A stretch of 48,354 bases of DNA from Lewinellaceae bacterium (GTDB taxonomy: Bacteria > Bacteroidota > Bacteroidia > Chitinophagales > Saprospiraceae): NCBI GenBank assembly GCA_016719605.1, contig JADJYW010000026.1:1-48354 (forward strand), in the 5' to 3' direction. A model generated the notes under the pieces. That model was not told the origin of the DNA, searched no databases, and saw only the letters and a program-made list of their open reading frames with translations. Made by a program: the position numbers and the translations under genes. Below, piece after piece: positions 35,723 through 43,890 of the stretch. Numbering within the stretch: position 1 is the stretch's first letter; every line of letters begins with the position of its first letter.

Positions 35723-36760
35723 ATGGAACAACCAGAACGGATCGCCGACGATGAGTTTTTCAACATGGTCGAGGACATCAAACAGATGATTAAATCTGCC
35801 CAATACCGCGCTTTGCAGACCGTCAATCAAGAGCAAATCGCGTTGTATTGGAGCATTGGCAAATCCATTGTGGATCGGCAACAGGCACACGGTTGGGGCA
35901 AAAGCATTGTCGAACGGCTCGCGGGAGAGCTGCAACAGGCTTTCCCGAATACAAATGGGTATTCCTCTCGAAACCTTTGGCGCATGAAAAACCTGTACGA
36001 AGAGTACAGCAGCAGCGATCTAATTCTGCCACCAGTGGTGGCAGAAATTGCCTGGTCTCACAATATTATCATTCTTGAGAAATGCAAAGATGAGCACCAG
36101 CGCTTTTTCTATATCAAAATGGCTGCCCGACACCATTGGTCAAAAACTGCTTTGACCAATGCCATTGCAGGCCAATTGTGGGAAAATATGCTACTCAACC
36201 AGCACAACTTCGAAGAAACGTTGCCCGCTGTACAGATCGAAGGCGCCGCCTCGGTCATACGGGATGAATACACCTTCGGTTTCCTTCACCTGTCGGAACC
36301 ATATACCGAAGCGCAATTAGAACAGGCTCTTTTGAACAATATCAGGGATTTTTTAGCCTCTATGGGAGGTGATTTCACGTTTGTGGGCAATCAAGTCGGG
36401 GTGACGGTAGACGGAAAGCATTTTGAAATTGATTTGCTGCTGTACCATCGGTCGCTTCAATGCTTGGTGGCGATTGACCTGAAAATTGACGAATTTCAGC
36501 CGGAATACGCCGGGAAAATGAATTTTTACCTGTCAGCCCTGAACCGGCTCTACCGAAAACCGCACGAACAGCCCAGTATCGGCATTATCATCTGCAAAAG
36601 CAAATCCCGGACGGTCGTGGAATTTGCCCTGCAAGATGTCAACAAGCCAATCGGCATTGCCACGTACACGCTAACCGAATCCTTGCCAAAAGAATTGTCG
36701 CAGTTTTTTCCCACGTCGCAAGAGTTGGCGGAGCGGGTAGAGGCGTTGACCAAAATTTGA
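35723..36760 (+). CDS. DUF1016/YhcG family PDDEXK nuclease-domain protein
   Basis: 345 aa. The N-terminal winged-helix part includes QIALYWSIGKSIVDRQQAHG, WGKSIVERLAGELQQAFPN and YSSRNLWRMKNLYEEYSS. The C-terminal PDDEXK part has VGVTVDGKHFEIDLLLYHRS and LVAIDLKIDEFQPEYAGKMN (the D...ExK-like D-L-K core). This matches the YhcG/DUF1016 family, which occurs widely with mobile elements and in defence neighbourhoods. It is probably cytoplasmic. The start is the Met after AGATGG. Function in DNA cutting or repair is inferred from the fold; cargo or core gene cannot be decided. Confidence 0.85.
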   Translation: MEQPERIADDEFFNMVEDIKQMIKSAQYRALQTVNQEQIALYWSIGKSIVDRQQAHGWGKSIVERLAGELQQAFPNTNGYSSRNLWRMKNLYEEYSSSDLILPPVVAEIAWSHNIIILEKCKDEHQRFFYIKMAARHHWSKTALTNAIAGQLWENMLLNQHNFEETLPAVQIEGAASVIRDEYTFGFLHLSEPYTEAQLEQALLNNIRDFLASMGGDFTFVGNQVGVTVDGKHFEIDLLLYHRSLQCLVAIDLKIDEFQPEYAGKMNFYLSALNRLYRKPHEQPSIGIIICKSKSRTVVEFALQDVNKPIGIATYTLTESLPKELSQFFPTSQELAERVEALTKI

Positions 36761-36821
36761 AAAACAACCGTGACGGTGGCAGGCAAGCGGTGGAAGAATA
36801 AGAATGAAGCACAGGCGTACC

Positions 36822-37121
36822 TCACTCCACCTTTTTCACGAACACCTCCAAAAATCCATCGCAAATGACGATCTCCAGAATTTCTACTTGGTAGTTGAAA
36901 TCCGCCAAAAACTCGCTTTCCTGATCGGTCAGTCCAAAGCGCGCTTTGAATGAGTGCAGGTTCAGCGACTCGCCGCGTTGCGGCCGGCTGGGCAGGGTGA
37001 TATACGCCCGCTTGATCTTGGCAGATATGCTGTTATTCAGCCCCGTGATGAGCTCACGGGACAATTCCGGGTAATAGGGGATCAACTCTTCATCAAGGTG
37101 TAACCGGACTTTGGTACGCAT
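36822..37121 (-). CDS. Unknown 99-aa protein
   Basis: MRTKVRLHLDEELIPYYPEL is followed by ITGLNNSISAKIKRAYITLP, then a mixed helix/strand body (FGLTDQESEFLADFNYQVEI) and ends VICDGFLEVFVKKVE. Soluble, slightly basic. It is the last gene of the minus-strand replication block and is convergent with the nuclease gene. A promoter-like TACGTTTG lies 30 nt upstream. No family recognised. Confidence 0.55.
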   Translation of the reverse strand: MRTKVRLHLDEELIPYYPELSRELITGLNNSISAKIKRAYITLPSRPQRGESLNLHSFKARFGLTDQESEFLADFNYQVEILEIVICDGFLEVFVKKVE

Positions 37122-37150
37122 AAAATTTCGAGATTATGAAGGCAGGACTG

Positions 37151-37158
37151 CAAACGTA
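37151..37158 (-). promoter_or_regulatory. Possible -7 element TACGTTTG
   Basis: On the complement TACGTTTG matches TAnnTTTG, 30 nt before the 99-aa gene start. No TTG at the usual -33 distance was seen, so it is a weak promoter candidate. Confidence 0.35.
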
Positions 37159-37295
37159 TAAAACAAAATGTTTTGTAAAGGGAAAAACTTAGCGCATCCG
37201 ACAAATAATTTGCATTTAAAAATGCTCCATGTGTATCGTTTTATCTGCTTGCCGCATGGGTATTGAAGTTTTTCTCCATCCCTCCTGAGCAGCAC

Positions 37296-37724
37296 TCAAA
37301 GCAGCGTCAGCAACACCTCCCCAAACTCCAAAACAGGTCGAATCCCATACCCGGCAGCCGGTAGTACAAACTCCGGTGTACCACCCACATACCATTCCAG
37401 CAGCGACAAATGTCCCTTGATATAACAAGTTACATCCGCCTCCCGAATCCCTTCCTTTTCAAACTGAAAGCGCCCACGCGCCACCTTGAGTACCGTCTGT
37501 ACATCCGGACCATAGGCCAGCACATACCCGGTTCCGCCCTCGGCAATGAGCCATTCGCGGCCGGGTTTTGGATTTTTCACCGGATTTGCGACCCGGTAAA
37601 AGCGGTACTTACCGCATTTGGCGATCTCCACGGCCTCGACCTCCAGGTCGTGGCGTTCAAAAGTTTCGCCGTTCCAAAGCCACCAGGACACGGCATAGCG
37701 GGGTGTGTTTTTGTGGTTGGTCAT
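37296..37724 (-). CDS. Unknown 142-aa protein
   Basis: MTNHKNTPRYAVSWWLWNGE begins an alpha/beta sequence (FERHDLEVEAVEIAKCGKYR; YRVANPVKNPKPGREWLIAE; VGGTPEFVLPAAGYGIRPVL). Repeated strands and Trp residues suggest a compact beta fold. No signal peptide. The Met at 37724 is chosen because the upstream in-frame part is basic, Pro/Arg-rich and looks non-coding. It lies 12 nt from the next gene. No family known to me. Confidence 0.58.
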   Translation of the reverse strand: MTNHKNTPRYAVSWWLWNGETFERHDLEVEAVEIAKCGKYRFYRVANPVKNPKPGREWLIAEGGTGYVLAYGPDVQTVLKVARGRFQFEKEGIREADVTCYIKGHLSLLEWYVGGTPEFVLPAAGYGIRPVLEFGEVLLTLL

Positions 37725-37735
37725 GGTTGTACGAT

Positions 37736-38110
37736 TTAGGCGGCATGAAGGCCACCGGTGATGGAATAGAAATGCAGGCGGGCGATTTCCGGCGAAGCGG
37801 CGGTGAAGCAGGCTACACCATCCGGCCGGCACAGCAGCCAGCGGTCGCAGGGACCGGTTGGGTAGGGGTTGCAGCAGAGGGCGAGCCGGAGAATCCTGGT
37901 CTTCAGCCATTCGCAAGGCACGACGGGTTTGAGTTGTGCGCGACCGATCCAATCCAGCACGTGCAGGGAAATGCGGTCAGTTGGATTGAAATGCGGCGCC
38001 CGACGTCGGATAATGCGGCGTTTTAGTGCCTGGATGCCGGAATAATCCGGCACTTCATGTGCGCGGGCGACGTGCAGGCCCGCCGGGTGTTGTTCCAGGA
38101 GTGGTGTCAT
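37736..38110 (-). CDS. Unknown 124-aa protein
   Basis: MTPLLEQHPAGLHVARAHEV is followed by DYSGIQALKRRIIRRRAPHF, NPTDRISLHVLDWIGRAQL and a Cys-containing strand-rich end (RLALCCNPYPTGPCDRWLLC). It is basic. Two direct AAATGCGG copies 20 bp apart fall inside. It is between the helicase and another unknown gene, so probably linked to DNA replication or its control. Confidence 0.55.
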   Translation of the reverse strand: MTPLLEQHPAGLHVARAHEVPDYSGIQALKRRIIRRRAPHFNPTDRISLHVLDWIGRAQLKPVVPCEWLKTRILRLALCCNPYPTGPCDRWLLCRPDGVACFTAASPEIARLHFYSITGGLHAA

Positions 38111-38123
38111 AGATTGGGATGTT

Positions 38124-39737
38124 TTAAAATGGAATGTCCTGATCGTTGCGGCTGGCAGGTTTTACCCCGCCGTATGGCGACGGGCTGTCTGGAAAGGCAG
38201 CGTCGCCACCAAAACCCGCCGGATTATTGGGCGTGTTGTTTCGACTATGCCCCGCATTTGCAACTACCGGGACAAAAAAATGCGGGAAGTTTTCCAGTGT
38301 CGAAAAGCGGGTGAACTGCTTTTCAAATTTCACTTTTATGGTGTCGGTATCCCCGTGGCGGTTTTTGGCGAAGATGATCTCGGCAATGCCCTTGAGCGAT
38401 TCGCCGGACTCATCCTCCAGGATGCCGTAGTATTCAGGCCGGTAAATAAAGGATACGATGTCCGCATCCTGCTCCACCGCGCCGCTGTCACGCAGGTCGG
38501 AGAGTTGCGGGCGTTTGGCGCCGCCGCGCGTTTCCACGGCCCGGCTCAACTGCGACAATGCGATCACCGGCACGTTCAGTTCTTTGGCCAGGGCCTTCAA
38601 AGCCCGACTGATACCGGACACTTCCTGTTCGCGGTTGGCGTTTTTGTTTTCCATGCCACCGGGCGTGAGGGTCATCAGTTGCAGGTAATCCACGATGACC
38701 AATTGAACATCGTGTTGGCGCTTGAGCCGCCGGCATTTGGCCCGCATTTCCACGATGCTGATGCCGGGGGTGTCGTCGAGGTAGATGGGCAGGTTTTCCA
38801 CCTGGTCGGCAGCCTCGGCAAGGGTCATCAGTTCTTCGTCGGAGAGCGAGCCGTCCCGCATTTTGTGTCCGCTAACCTCGCCCAGCATGGCCATCATGCG
38901 CATCACTAATTGCGGATTAGTCATTTCCAAACTGAAAAATGCGACGGGTACGCCGCATTTCGCCGCATTCAGGGCTACCGACAATGCGAAACCGGTTTTG
39001 CCCATGCCCGGCCGGGCCGCCAGGATCACGAGGTCGGAATTTTGCCAGCCGCCGGTCAGGGCATCCACTTCCGCGATGCCGGCGGATATGCCCGTGATGC
39101 CGTCGCCGCTGCTGGATTTCAGCGCATTTTGCTCGATTTGTTTGAAGGTGGAAAATGCGATGGATCCGGCCTTGGTGCTGGAGCGAGACAGGGAGTTTTG
39201 GGTAATGGCAAACAAGTCCTGCTCCGCATGTTGCAGCGCATCGAAGCAGTCAATGGTGTCTTCATAACCGTCCTTCACCATTTTGGCGCCGGTGGCAATG
39301 ATCTGCCGCTGGATGTGTTTTTGCAGGATAATGCGGCTGTGGTACTCGATGTTGGCCGACGAAGCCACCCGATTGGTCAGTTCCACCAAGTAGTAACTGC
39401 CGCCCGCGCGATCCAACTCGCCGCATTTGCGCAGTTCTTCGGTCACGGTGAGAATGTCCACCGGGTGCTGCCGCTCGTGCAGCCGCATTATCGCCTGGTA
39501 TATCGCCTGGTGCGCGGGCGTGTAAAACGCCTCGGGCGTGAGCAAATCCGCGACAATGTTCATTGCTTCCCGGTCGGTCATCAACGCGCCCAGGACGGCT
39601 TCTTCCAGCGGCAGGGCCTGCGGCGGGATTTTGCCGAAAACGTACTGCGACATGCCGGCATCTTCCCGCATTTGGGCCGGTTGCTGCCGCATTTTGGGCT
39701 GGTATTCGCGGGAAGAATTGGGCCGGTGATCTCGCAT
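38124..39737 (-). CDS. dnaB: Replicative DNA helicase, DnaB family
   Basis: 537 aa. N-terminal DnaB helical domain with LPLEEAVLGALMTDREAMNI (43-62) and AIYQAIMRLHERQHPVDILT. C-terminal RecA-like motor: GWQNSDLVILAARPGMGKTG (230-249) with Walker A ARPGMGKT, LVIVDYLQLM as Walker B, then PVIALSQLSRAVE and IIFAKNRHGDTDTIKVKFE. The Arg/Gln-rich N-terminal 30 residues and the C-terminal tail after FFVPVVANAG are extra. It unwinds DNA at the element's fork. It is found downstream of the probable initiator in the same transcript. A chromosomal copy is unlikely because of the gene neighbours. Very confident on family. Confidence 0.94.
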   Translation of the reverse strand: MRDHRPNSSREYQPKMRQQPAQMREDAGMSQYVFGKIPPQALPLEEAVLGALMTDREAMNIVADLLTPEAFYTPAHQAIYQAIMRLHERQHPVDILTVTEELRKCGELDRAGGSYYLVELTNRVASSANIEYHSRIILQKHIQRQIIATGAKMVKDGYEDTIDCFDALQHAEQDLFAITQNSLSRSSTKAGSIAFSTFKQIEQNALKSSSGDGITGISAGIAEVDALTGGWQNSDLVILAARPGMGKTGFALSVALNAAKCGVPVAFFSLEMTNPQLVMRMMAMLGEVSGHKMRDGSLSDEELMTLAEAADQVENLPIYLDDTPGISIVEMRAKCRRLKRQHDVQLVIVDYLQLMTLTPGGMENKNANREQEVSGISRALKALAKELNVPVIALSQLSRAVETRGGAKRPQLSDLRDSGAVEQDADIVSFIYRPEYYGILEDESGESLKGIAEIIFAKNRHGDTDTIKVKFEKQFTRFSTLENFPHFFVPVVANAGHSRNNTPNNPAGFGGDAAFPDSPSPYGGVKPASRNDQDIPF

Positions 39738-39749
39738 GGGTTTGGCGGA

Positions 39750-40472
39750 TTAAAGCGTAAAGAAAAATTCGGGGGAGACCCAGCCGCCGCCCTGGCCGAT
39801 ACCGCACAAGCGGCCGGAAGCCAGGTCAATGCGCAAAACCGGTTGGTTGGATTCGCCGTGATAGATGTAGGCGCGGGCGTATTTCTGTTTGGCTTGCAAT
39901 CGCTTCGCGACTTCGCCCAAGTATGCCGCGACCAGGAAGGAATGCGGCAATTCGCCGGACTGCGGATCGGCAAAGCGGGCGACTAAATCCGGCTTACTCG
40001 CCACAAAATCCGCCGCAAATTGTCGAAACTCACCGCATTGGGGATCGGCCCGGAACGTGTAATTCGGGCTACCGGCCAGCCATAAGCGCCACGCGCATTT
40101 CGGAAGAGGGGAGGGTGCTTTTCGCTGCGCCGCCAGCCAACCGGAATGCGGCGACCAGCGGGACACCGCGTCGGTCATTTTCCCGTAGTTGGGCAAAATC
40201 ACCGCAAAGGTGACGGCCAGCGGGATGAACGCATTTCCCCTGGTGCCGCCTTTGGCAAACAACTGCTGGAGCCGCTCGATCTTTTGCGCCTGGGAGAATT
40301 CTGCCCGCGTTCCTCGGGCGATGGCCTTGTTGGGTACGTCGTGCGAGTACAGCGGCGCGAGCCAGCGGTCGCCGGAAAACACCAGCATTTTGAACTCGGA
40401 TTCCGTGCCGTAATGCCAGCGGGTTTTGCGGCGTTTGCGGGGCGGACGGCGGGTGGCAGTAGCGGTTAGCAT
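39750..40472 (-). CDS. Unknown basic protein in the replication module (240 aa)
   Basis: MLTATATRRPPRKRRKTRWH is a very basic start, followed by a helical body (FSQAQKIERLQQLFAKGGTR), an alpha/beta part (AFIPLAVTFAVILPNYGKMT) and YIYHGESNQPVLRIDLASGR. Its start overlaps the end of the initiator gene by 7 nt and it is 13 nt from dnaB, so it is likely a replication accessory (loader, nuclease or primase-like). No primase zinc finger or TOPRIM motif is visible. Family not recognised. Confidence 0.6.
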   Translation of the reverse strand: MLTATATRRPPRKRRKTRWHYGTESEFKMLVFSGDRWLAPLYSHDVPNKAIARGTRAEFSQAQKIERLQQLFAKGGTRGNAFIPLAVTFAVILPNYGKMTDAVSRWSPHSGWLAAQRKAPSPLPKCAWRLWLAGSPNYTFRADPQCGEFRQFAADFVASKPDLVARFADPQSGELPHSFLVAAYLGEVAKRLQAKQKYARAYIYHGESNQPVLRIDLASGRLCGIGQGGGWVSPEFFFTL

Positions 40473-42296
40473 GATTGCTTGTTTTGCTGTTGAAGGACGT
40501 GGTGTGCCAGCACGATGAAAGTCGGCGTGGTGTAATTTTCGATCCGCATTTGGAAAAAAGCATTGGTGTCGCGCAGGGTAGCATCCCGGAAATCCGGGTC
40601 CGCGCACATGCGGTGGTAGATCGCCGACATTTCCACCCGTAGGTGATCCAGTTCCGGCGACGTCTGCCCGCCTTGCATGGCGAAGACTTTTTCCCAAAGT
40701 GCATTTTTGATCTTTTGCCGTTCGGAAAGTTCCAGCTCGCGTTGTACGCCCTGGCTATCGAAACGGGCGATCAGGCTGGCGAAATAAGCAGAAGCGCCGC
40801 CCCGGTTGCTGTCAAATTCGCGCTTTTGCGGCTTTCCGGCCTGGCGTCGGCGTTCGGCTTGCTGGGCCATGTAGGTCATGCAGGCTTCCAGGTGTTCCGG
40901 ACCGTACTCGGAGTACCAGCGGGAGAACGTGCCGGGGTGAGTGCGGTTGGCGCCCAGGGATAGCAACTGTGCGTACAGCCGGTTTTTACGTTCGCGGGCG
41001 GATTCGTTTTCCGGGTTATCGGGCGGAATTAGCGGGGTGTGCTGCTCCTTCACGAACAATCGCAGGGCGCTCAGCAGGGTGCCGTGTGGGCGATCCGGAC
41101 GCAGGAACTTTTCGGGCGTCAGTACCCAGGTTTCGGGGTTGTCGTCCAGGTATTTGGCCTGGCATTCGATGGCATCCCGCAGCCGCATTTCGGCCTCTTC
41201 CAGGGTGGCATCGCCCGCATTTCGAGCCGAGTGCAGGTTTTCGGCCAGCAATTCCACGCATTTTTGGGCAGTGTAGGTCCGGAAAGTAGTACCCTCGAAA
41301 ACGCGTTCGGAGCCTGTGCCGGATCCGGCCGCTGCCAAGAAGCGGAGCGTAAAGGTGCAGCAGGAGAAATTGCCAGAGCGCGGCGGCCCGTGCCATCGCG
41401 CCGCCGCCGGCTGCGGGCGGGGCAGCAATATTTTTTTGCTCAAAAATTTGCCCGGAATCACCGGAGGGCGTTCCTTGCTGTTGGGCGGTTTTCACCCCCG
41501 GTTCTGTCGGCTTTGCCGACCGGAAAAAAACGTCTTCCGCGCTAGCGGAAAGCCGCTCCTCTTCCTTCTTCTTTTTTTCAACGGTTTTAATTATTGGGGG
41601 AATTGTGGAAAATTTTTCCCGTTGTTCTGCCGCATTTGGCTCCGAATCGGCCGCATTTTCGCCGCCGGCGTCCGTCCATTCCGGTCCGAAAATCCAGGTC
41701 AAATTGACCAGGCCGATCACGTTGCCCCGACCTTTTGGATCGGGTTCTCCGGCGCGATTGAGCCTCGTCCAGGAGAGGAAAAACGGGAAACCCTTGATCG
41801 TGTCGCCGTTTTGCGTGACCCAGGCAGCCGTCGTTTTGCGGCGCCAGTTTTGGACCGTGCGGCGAATGTTGTCGGAAATCACCGGCATCCCGGATTTGGT
41901 GCGCTCGATGGCGGCGCCGGGCTCGTGCAGTTGCGCCCGTCGGCCTTCCGAAAGCCGGAGCAGCATCCCGTGGGCGACGTTGTTGGTCTGCAAGGGCCAG
42001 TGGCCGCGCTGGCCGGCGCGCCACAGCTCGTATTCCGCCGGATTAGACACGGCCAGTTCCGCCAGTTGTTTCCAGACGATGTTCTGGCAGTGCCGCAGAA
42101 ATTCGTACACCTTGCTGCCCACCAGGTTATTGCCCGGATGCATGTCCTCGTAGTCCAGGAGCGCCTCTTTGAGTTTTTTCCGGCGCAGGTTGATGTCGAG
42201 GTTCAGGATGCGTTGCAGGGTGTGGTGTTCCTGCTCCCAGGAGGCAGCCGAAGGTCTCGAGGCGGTGGGGCGGGAGATCGCTGTGGAGGTTGGCAT
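40466..42296 (-). CDS. Probable replication initiator / helicase loader (one frameshift)
   Basis: About 610 aa once a one-base shift near 41320-41340 is bridged. The N-terminal half holds a winged-helix-like DNA-binding region (VISDNIRRTVQNWRRKTTAA) after a helical segment (LDINLRRKKLKEALLDYEDM). A charged low-complexity linker follows (VEKKKKEEERLSASAED), then a helical C-terminal half (GSERVFEGTTFRTYTAQKCV; LDHLRVEMSAIYHRM). Position before DnaB resembles phage O/P-type or plasmid initiators. I see no rolling-circle HUH or primase motif. The start is the Met at 42296, since the region above holds a hairpin. Role is inferred from context. Confidence 0.55.
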
Positions 42297-42311
42297 GACG
42301 AATGGAGGAAA

Positions 42312-42344
42312 GTGGCGGCTCCCGCACGAATGCGGGAACCACCG
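42312..42344 (-). promoter_or_regulatory. GC-rich hairpin in the leader of the initiator gene
   Basis: GGCGGCTCCCGCA, loop CGAA, TGCGGGAACCACC forms a 6-bp perfect stem (CCCGCA/TGCGGG) with a partly paired base. It lies between a small upstream gene and the initiator start, 16 nt before the ATG. It could be an attenuator, RNA regulator or intergenic REP-like repeat. No U-run follows, so not a simple terminator. Confidence 0.45.
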
Positions 42345-42408
42345 GTATGAGCGTTTTGCTGTTGGTTGTGTGTATGCCCCGCATTTGCAACCAGTGGGGC
42401 GAAAAAAT

Positions 42409-42651
42409 TTACTCCCAATCGCCATTGGTAAGGTGACAGCCCGCGACCTGTACGACGCAGTGCACTTCCCAATAGCTCAGGTTGTGTCGTTCGACGAATT
42501 TCGTGGCTTCGAGCACTGCATCTTCTTCCGTGGACTGGTCCAGGCGGATGTCAATGTGCTCGTCTTGCTCTTTGCTATCGCGAAACGGGCTTTCGGCGAC
42601 CAGGTAGCCGATTCTCCGCGCGTCCTTTTTGAGAATGGTCAGGAAAAACAT
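42409..42651 (-). CDS. Small unknown protein (80 aa)
   Basis: MFFLTILKKDARRIGYLVAE is followed by SPFRDSKEQDEHIDIRLDQS and LEATKFVERHNLSYWEVHCV, ending HLTNGDWE. Mixed alpha/beta, acidic; no membrane segment apart from a weakly hydrophobic start. It overlaps the preceding gene by 77 nt, which suggests either a frameshift in that gene's end or true overlap. Unknown function. Confidence 0.5.
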   Translation of the reverse strand: MFFLTILKKDARRIGYLVAESPFRDSKEQDEHIDIRLDQSTEEDAVLEATKFVERHNLSYWEVHCVVQVAGCHLTNGDWE

Positions 42652-43003
42652 AGTTGTCGGGTATTGATGAGACCAAGGTGTTGGTGAGATAATCCGGGTG
42701 GAGCCGGTTGGCGCGGCGCTCGGCCATGAGCCATTCTTTGTACGCGCTGAGTTCCTGCACGTCGTATTGCGTGCCGCCTTTGCCCTGAAACTTGATCGGG
42801 TTGAGGTGGCCGTTTTTCACGCCCTTGCGGAGCAGAATATCCGGCCAGCCCATCTTCTCGATGGCATCGGAATGGCTTACCCAATGCGGCGCGGCCAAAG
42901 AAGCCTGGGTGATGCTGCCCTGCACTTTTTCAAATGCCTTGAACATGGCAGCCGCAAACTGGTCTTCAATGTGCTGTATTTCTTGCTGGCTCAGCGTGAT
43001 CAT
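42575..43003 (-). CDS. Putative DNA-binding protein (142 aa)
   Basis: MITLSQQEIQHIEDQFAAAM is followed by a helical region and WVSHSDAIEKMGWPDILLRK-GVKNGHLNP, reminiscent of excisionase/helix-turn-helix domains (a turn between MGWPD and RKGV), then TQYDVQELSAYKEWLMAERR. The last 30 residues (YVFPDHSQKGRAENRLPGRR) are basic and may be out of frame. It overlaps the upstream regulator gene by 38 nt. A control or excision role is inferred from sequence pattern. Confidence 0.55.
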   Translation of the reverse strand: MITLSQQEIQHIEDQFAAAMFKAFEKVQGSITQASLAAPHWVSHSDAIEKMGWPDILLRKGVKNGHLNPIKFQGKGGTQYDVQELSAYKEWLMAERRANRLHPDYLTNTLVSSIPDNYVFPDHSQKGRAENRLPGRRKPVSR

Positions 43004-43328
43004 CAGAGTGAAATTTTAACATGAATGCCTGAAAGAGAGACGTGATTCGATCTACTTCACAATTCTTTTCGATTAGTTTTTTCCGTAGTGCGATAATTTC
43101 TTCATCCTTTTTTTGGAATATTTGTGCTATTCCCTGCAAGAAAAACCTGGATAACACCCGCTTCTCCTCACAGATCCGAACGATCAGTGCGAAGGAGTGC
43201 TTCTCCCCCTTGAAGGCCTGGCTGAACCGGGGTTGCGACTTTTTGTCGAGATCCAACGCCATGCACATTTCGCTTTGCGAGTCGTAGATGGTGTTGAGGT
43301 AGTGCGCGAGAATTTCGTGTTCGGTCAT
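42966..43328 (-). CDS. Putative transcriptional regulator with HTH and coiled coil (120 aa)
   Basis: MTEHEILAHYLNTIYDSQSE is followed by MALDLDKKSQPRFSQAFKGE (a likely helix-turn-helix, about 22-50) and a C-terminal charged coiled coil (QIFQKKDEEIIALRKKLIEK). The product faces the 43435 gene across 106 nt and shares its layout (DNA-binding head, coiled-coil tail). It is the first gene of the replication transcript and has a good promoter. Likely part of a two-regulator switch, similar in arrangement to CI/Cro, though unrelated in sequence as far as I can tell. Confidence 0.62.
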   Translation of the reverse strand: MTEHEILAHYLNTIYDSQSEMCMALDLDKKSQPRFSQAFKGEKHSFALIVRICEEKRVLSRFFLQGIAQIFQKKDEEIIALRKKLIEKNCEVDRITSLFQAFMLKFHSDDHAEPARNTAH

Positions 43329-43384
43329 ACGCTGACTTTATTTGTAAAACCAAGTGATAAACTTTCGATTAAGATATGATGCTG

Positions 43385-43414
43385 CAAATGTAAGCGGCAT
43401 TTTGAGTTTGTCAA
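43385..43414 (-). promoter_or_regulatory. Bacteroidota-type promoter (TTG-N19-TACATTTG), minus strand
   Basis: On the complement TTG (43412-43414), a 19-nt spacer and TACATTTG (43385-43392) match the -33/-7 consensus. The 120-aa regulator starts 57 nt downstream. This promoter would transcribe the replication module. Binding by either divergent regulator could block it. Confidence 0.68.
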
Positions 43415-43434
43415 GCTTTAAATGATTTTTTTCG

Positions 43435-43890
43435 ATGAAAGCACAGGAAAAACTTAAGCAGTGGCGTGAAACCGACATGGGCCTCAGCACCCGCGACCTG
43501 GCCCAGGTGTTGCACGAGAAAATGAAACCGGATTTTCCGAACGGCTTCCAGAGAGGGGAGGAGATATTTCAGTCGGATATCGTGCTGGCGGAAAAGGGCA
43601 CTTCCCGGAAACGTTTTGAAAAAGTTGCGGCGGCGCTATACCAATATATGGACATCGAGAAGGGCTTCTTCGGCACCTTCGTAAAAGTGAAGCCGGAGGA
43701 AATCCTGTCCGCCGCCGTGGAGGGCAAGGAAGAATTTCGCAACAAGATCATCGAGTTGCAGACCAAACTCATCGAGGCGCACGAGACGATCAGTGCGCTG
43801 AATCAAGAAAAGGTGGGGTTGTTGAAGCAGGTGTTTGAGTTTCAGAAAGAGGTGGAGGAGTTGAGGCGGAGAGCGGGACAAGATGCATGA
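43435..43890 (+). CDS. Divergent putative regulator with N-terminal HTH-like head and coiled-coil tail (151 aa)
   Basis: MKAQEKLKQWRETDMGLSTR is followed by DLAQVLHEKMKPDFPNGFQR-GEE, and a helical segment KRFEKVAAALYQYMDIEKGF. A long C-terminal coiled coil follows (KIIELQTKLIEAHETISALN; VGLLKQVFEFQKEVEELRRR). It reads away from the 120-aa regulator and has the same architecture, so the two likely oppose each other. No clear promoter of the TAnnTTTG type was seen upstream. Probably the last element gene on this side. Confidence 0.6.
   Translation: MKAQEKLKQWRETDMGLSTRDLAQVLHEKMKPDFPNGFQRGEEIFQSDIVLAEKGTSRKRFEKVAAALYQYMDIEKGFFGTFVKVKPEEILSAAVEGKEEFRNKIIELQTKLIEAHETISALNQEKVGLLKQVFEFQKEVEELRRRAGQDA

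Larger units (their letters stand above)
37612..42386 (-). repeat. Dispersed AAATGCGG motif, 17 perfect copies
   Basis: CCGCATTT on the plus strand at 37612, 38252, 38742, 38856, 38953, 39421, 39666, 39687, 40544, 41183, 41215, 41630, 41651 and 42379; AAATGCGG on the plus strand at 37969, 37989 and 38278. Thus 14 of 17 lie in one orientation, which is also the coding strand of these genes. Random expectation for 4.8 kb, both strands, is about 0.15. Elsewhere I noticed only isolated copies (29345, 29543 and one near 47550). Two copies (38252, 42379) share a 19-bp match. Confidence 0.8.
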
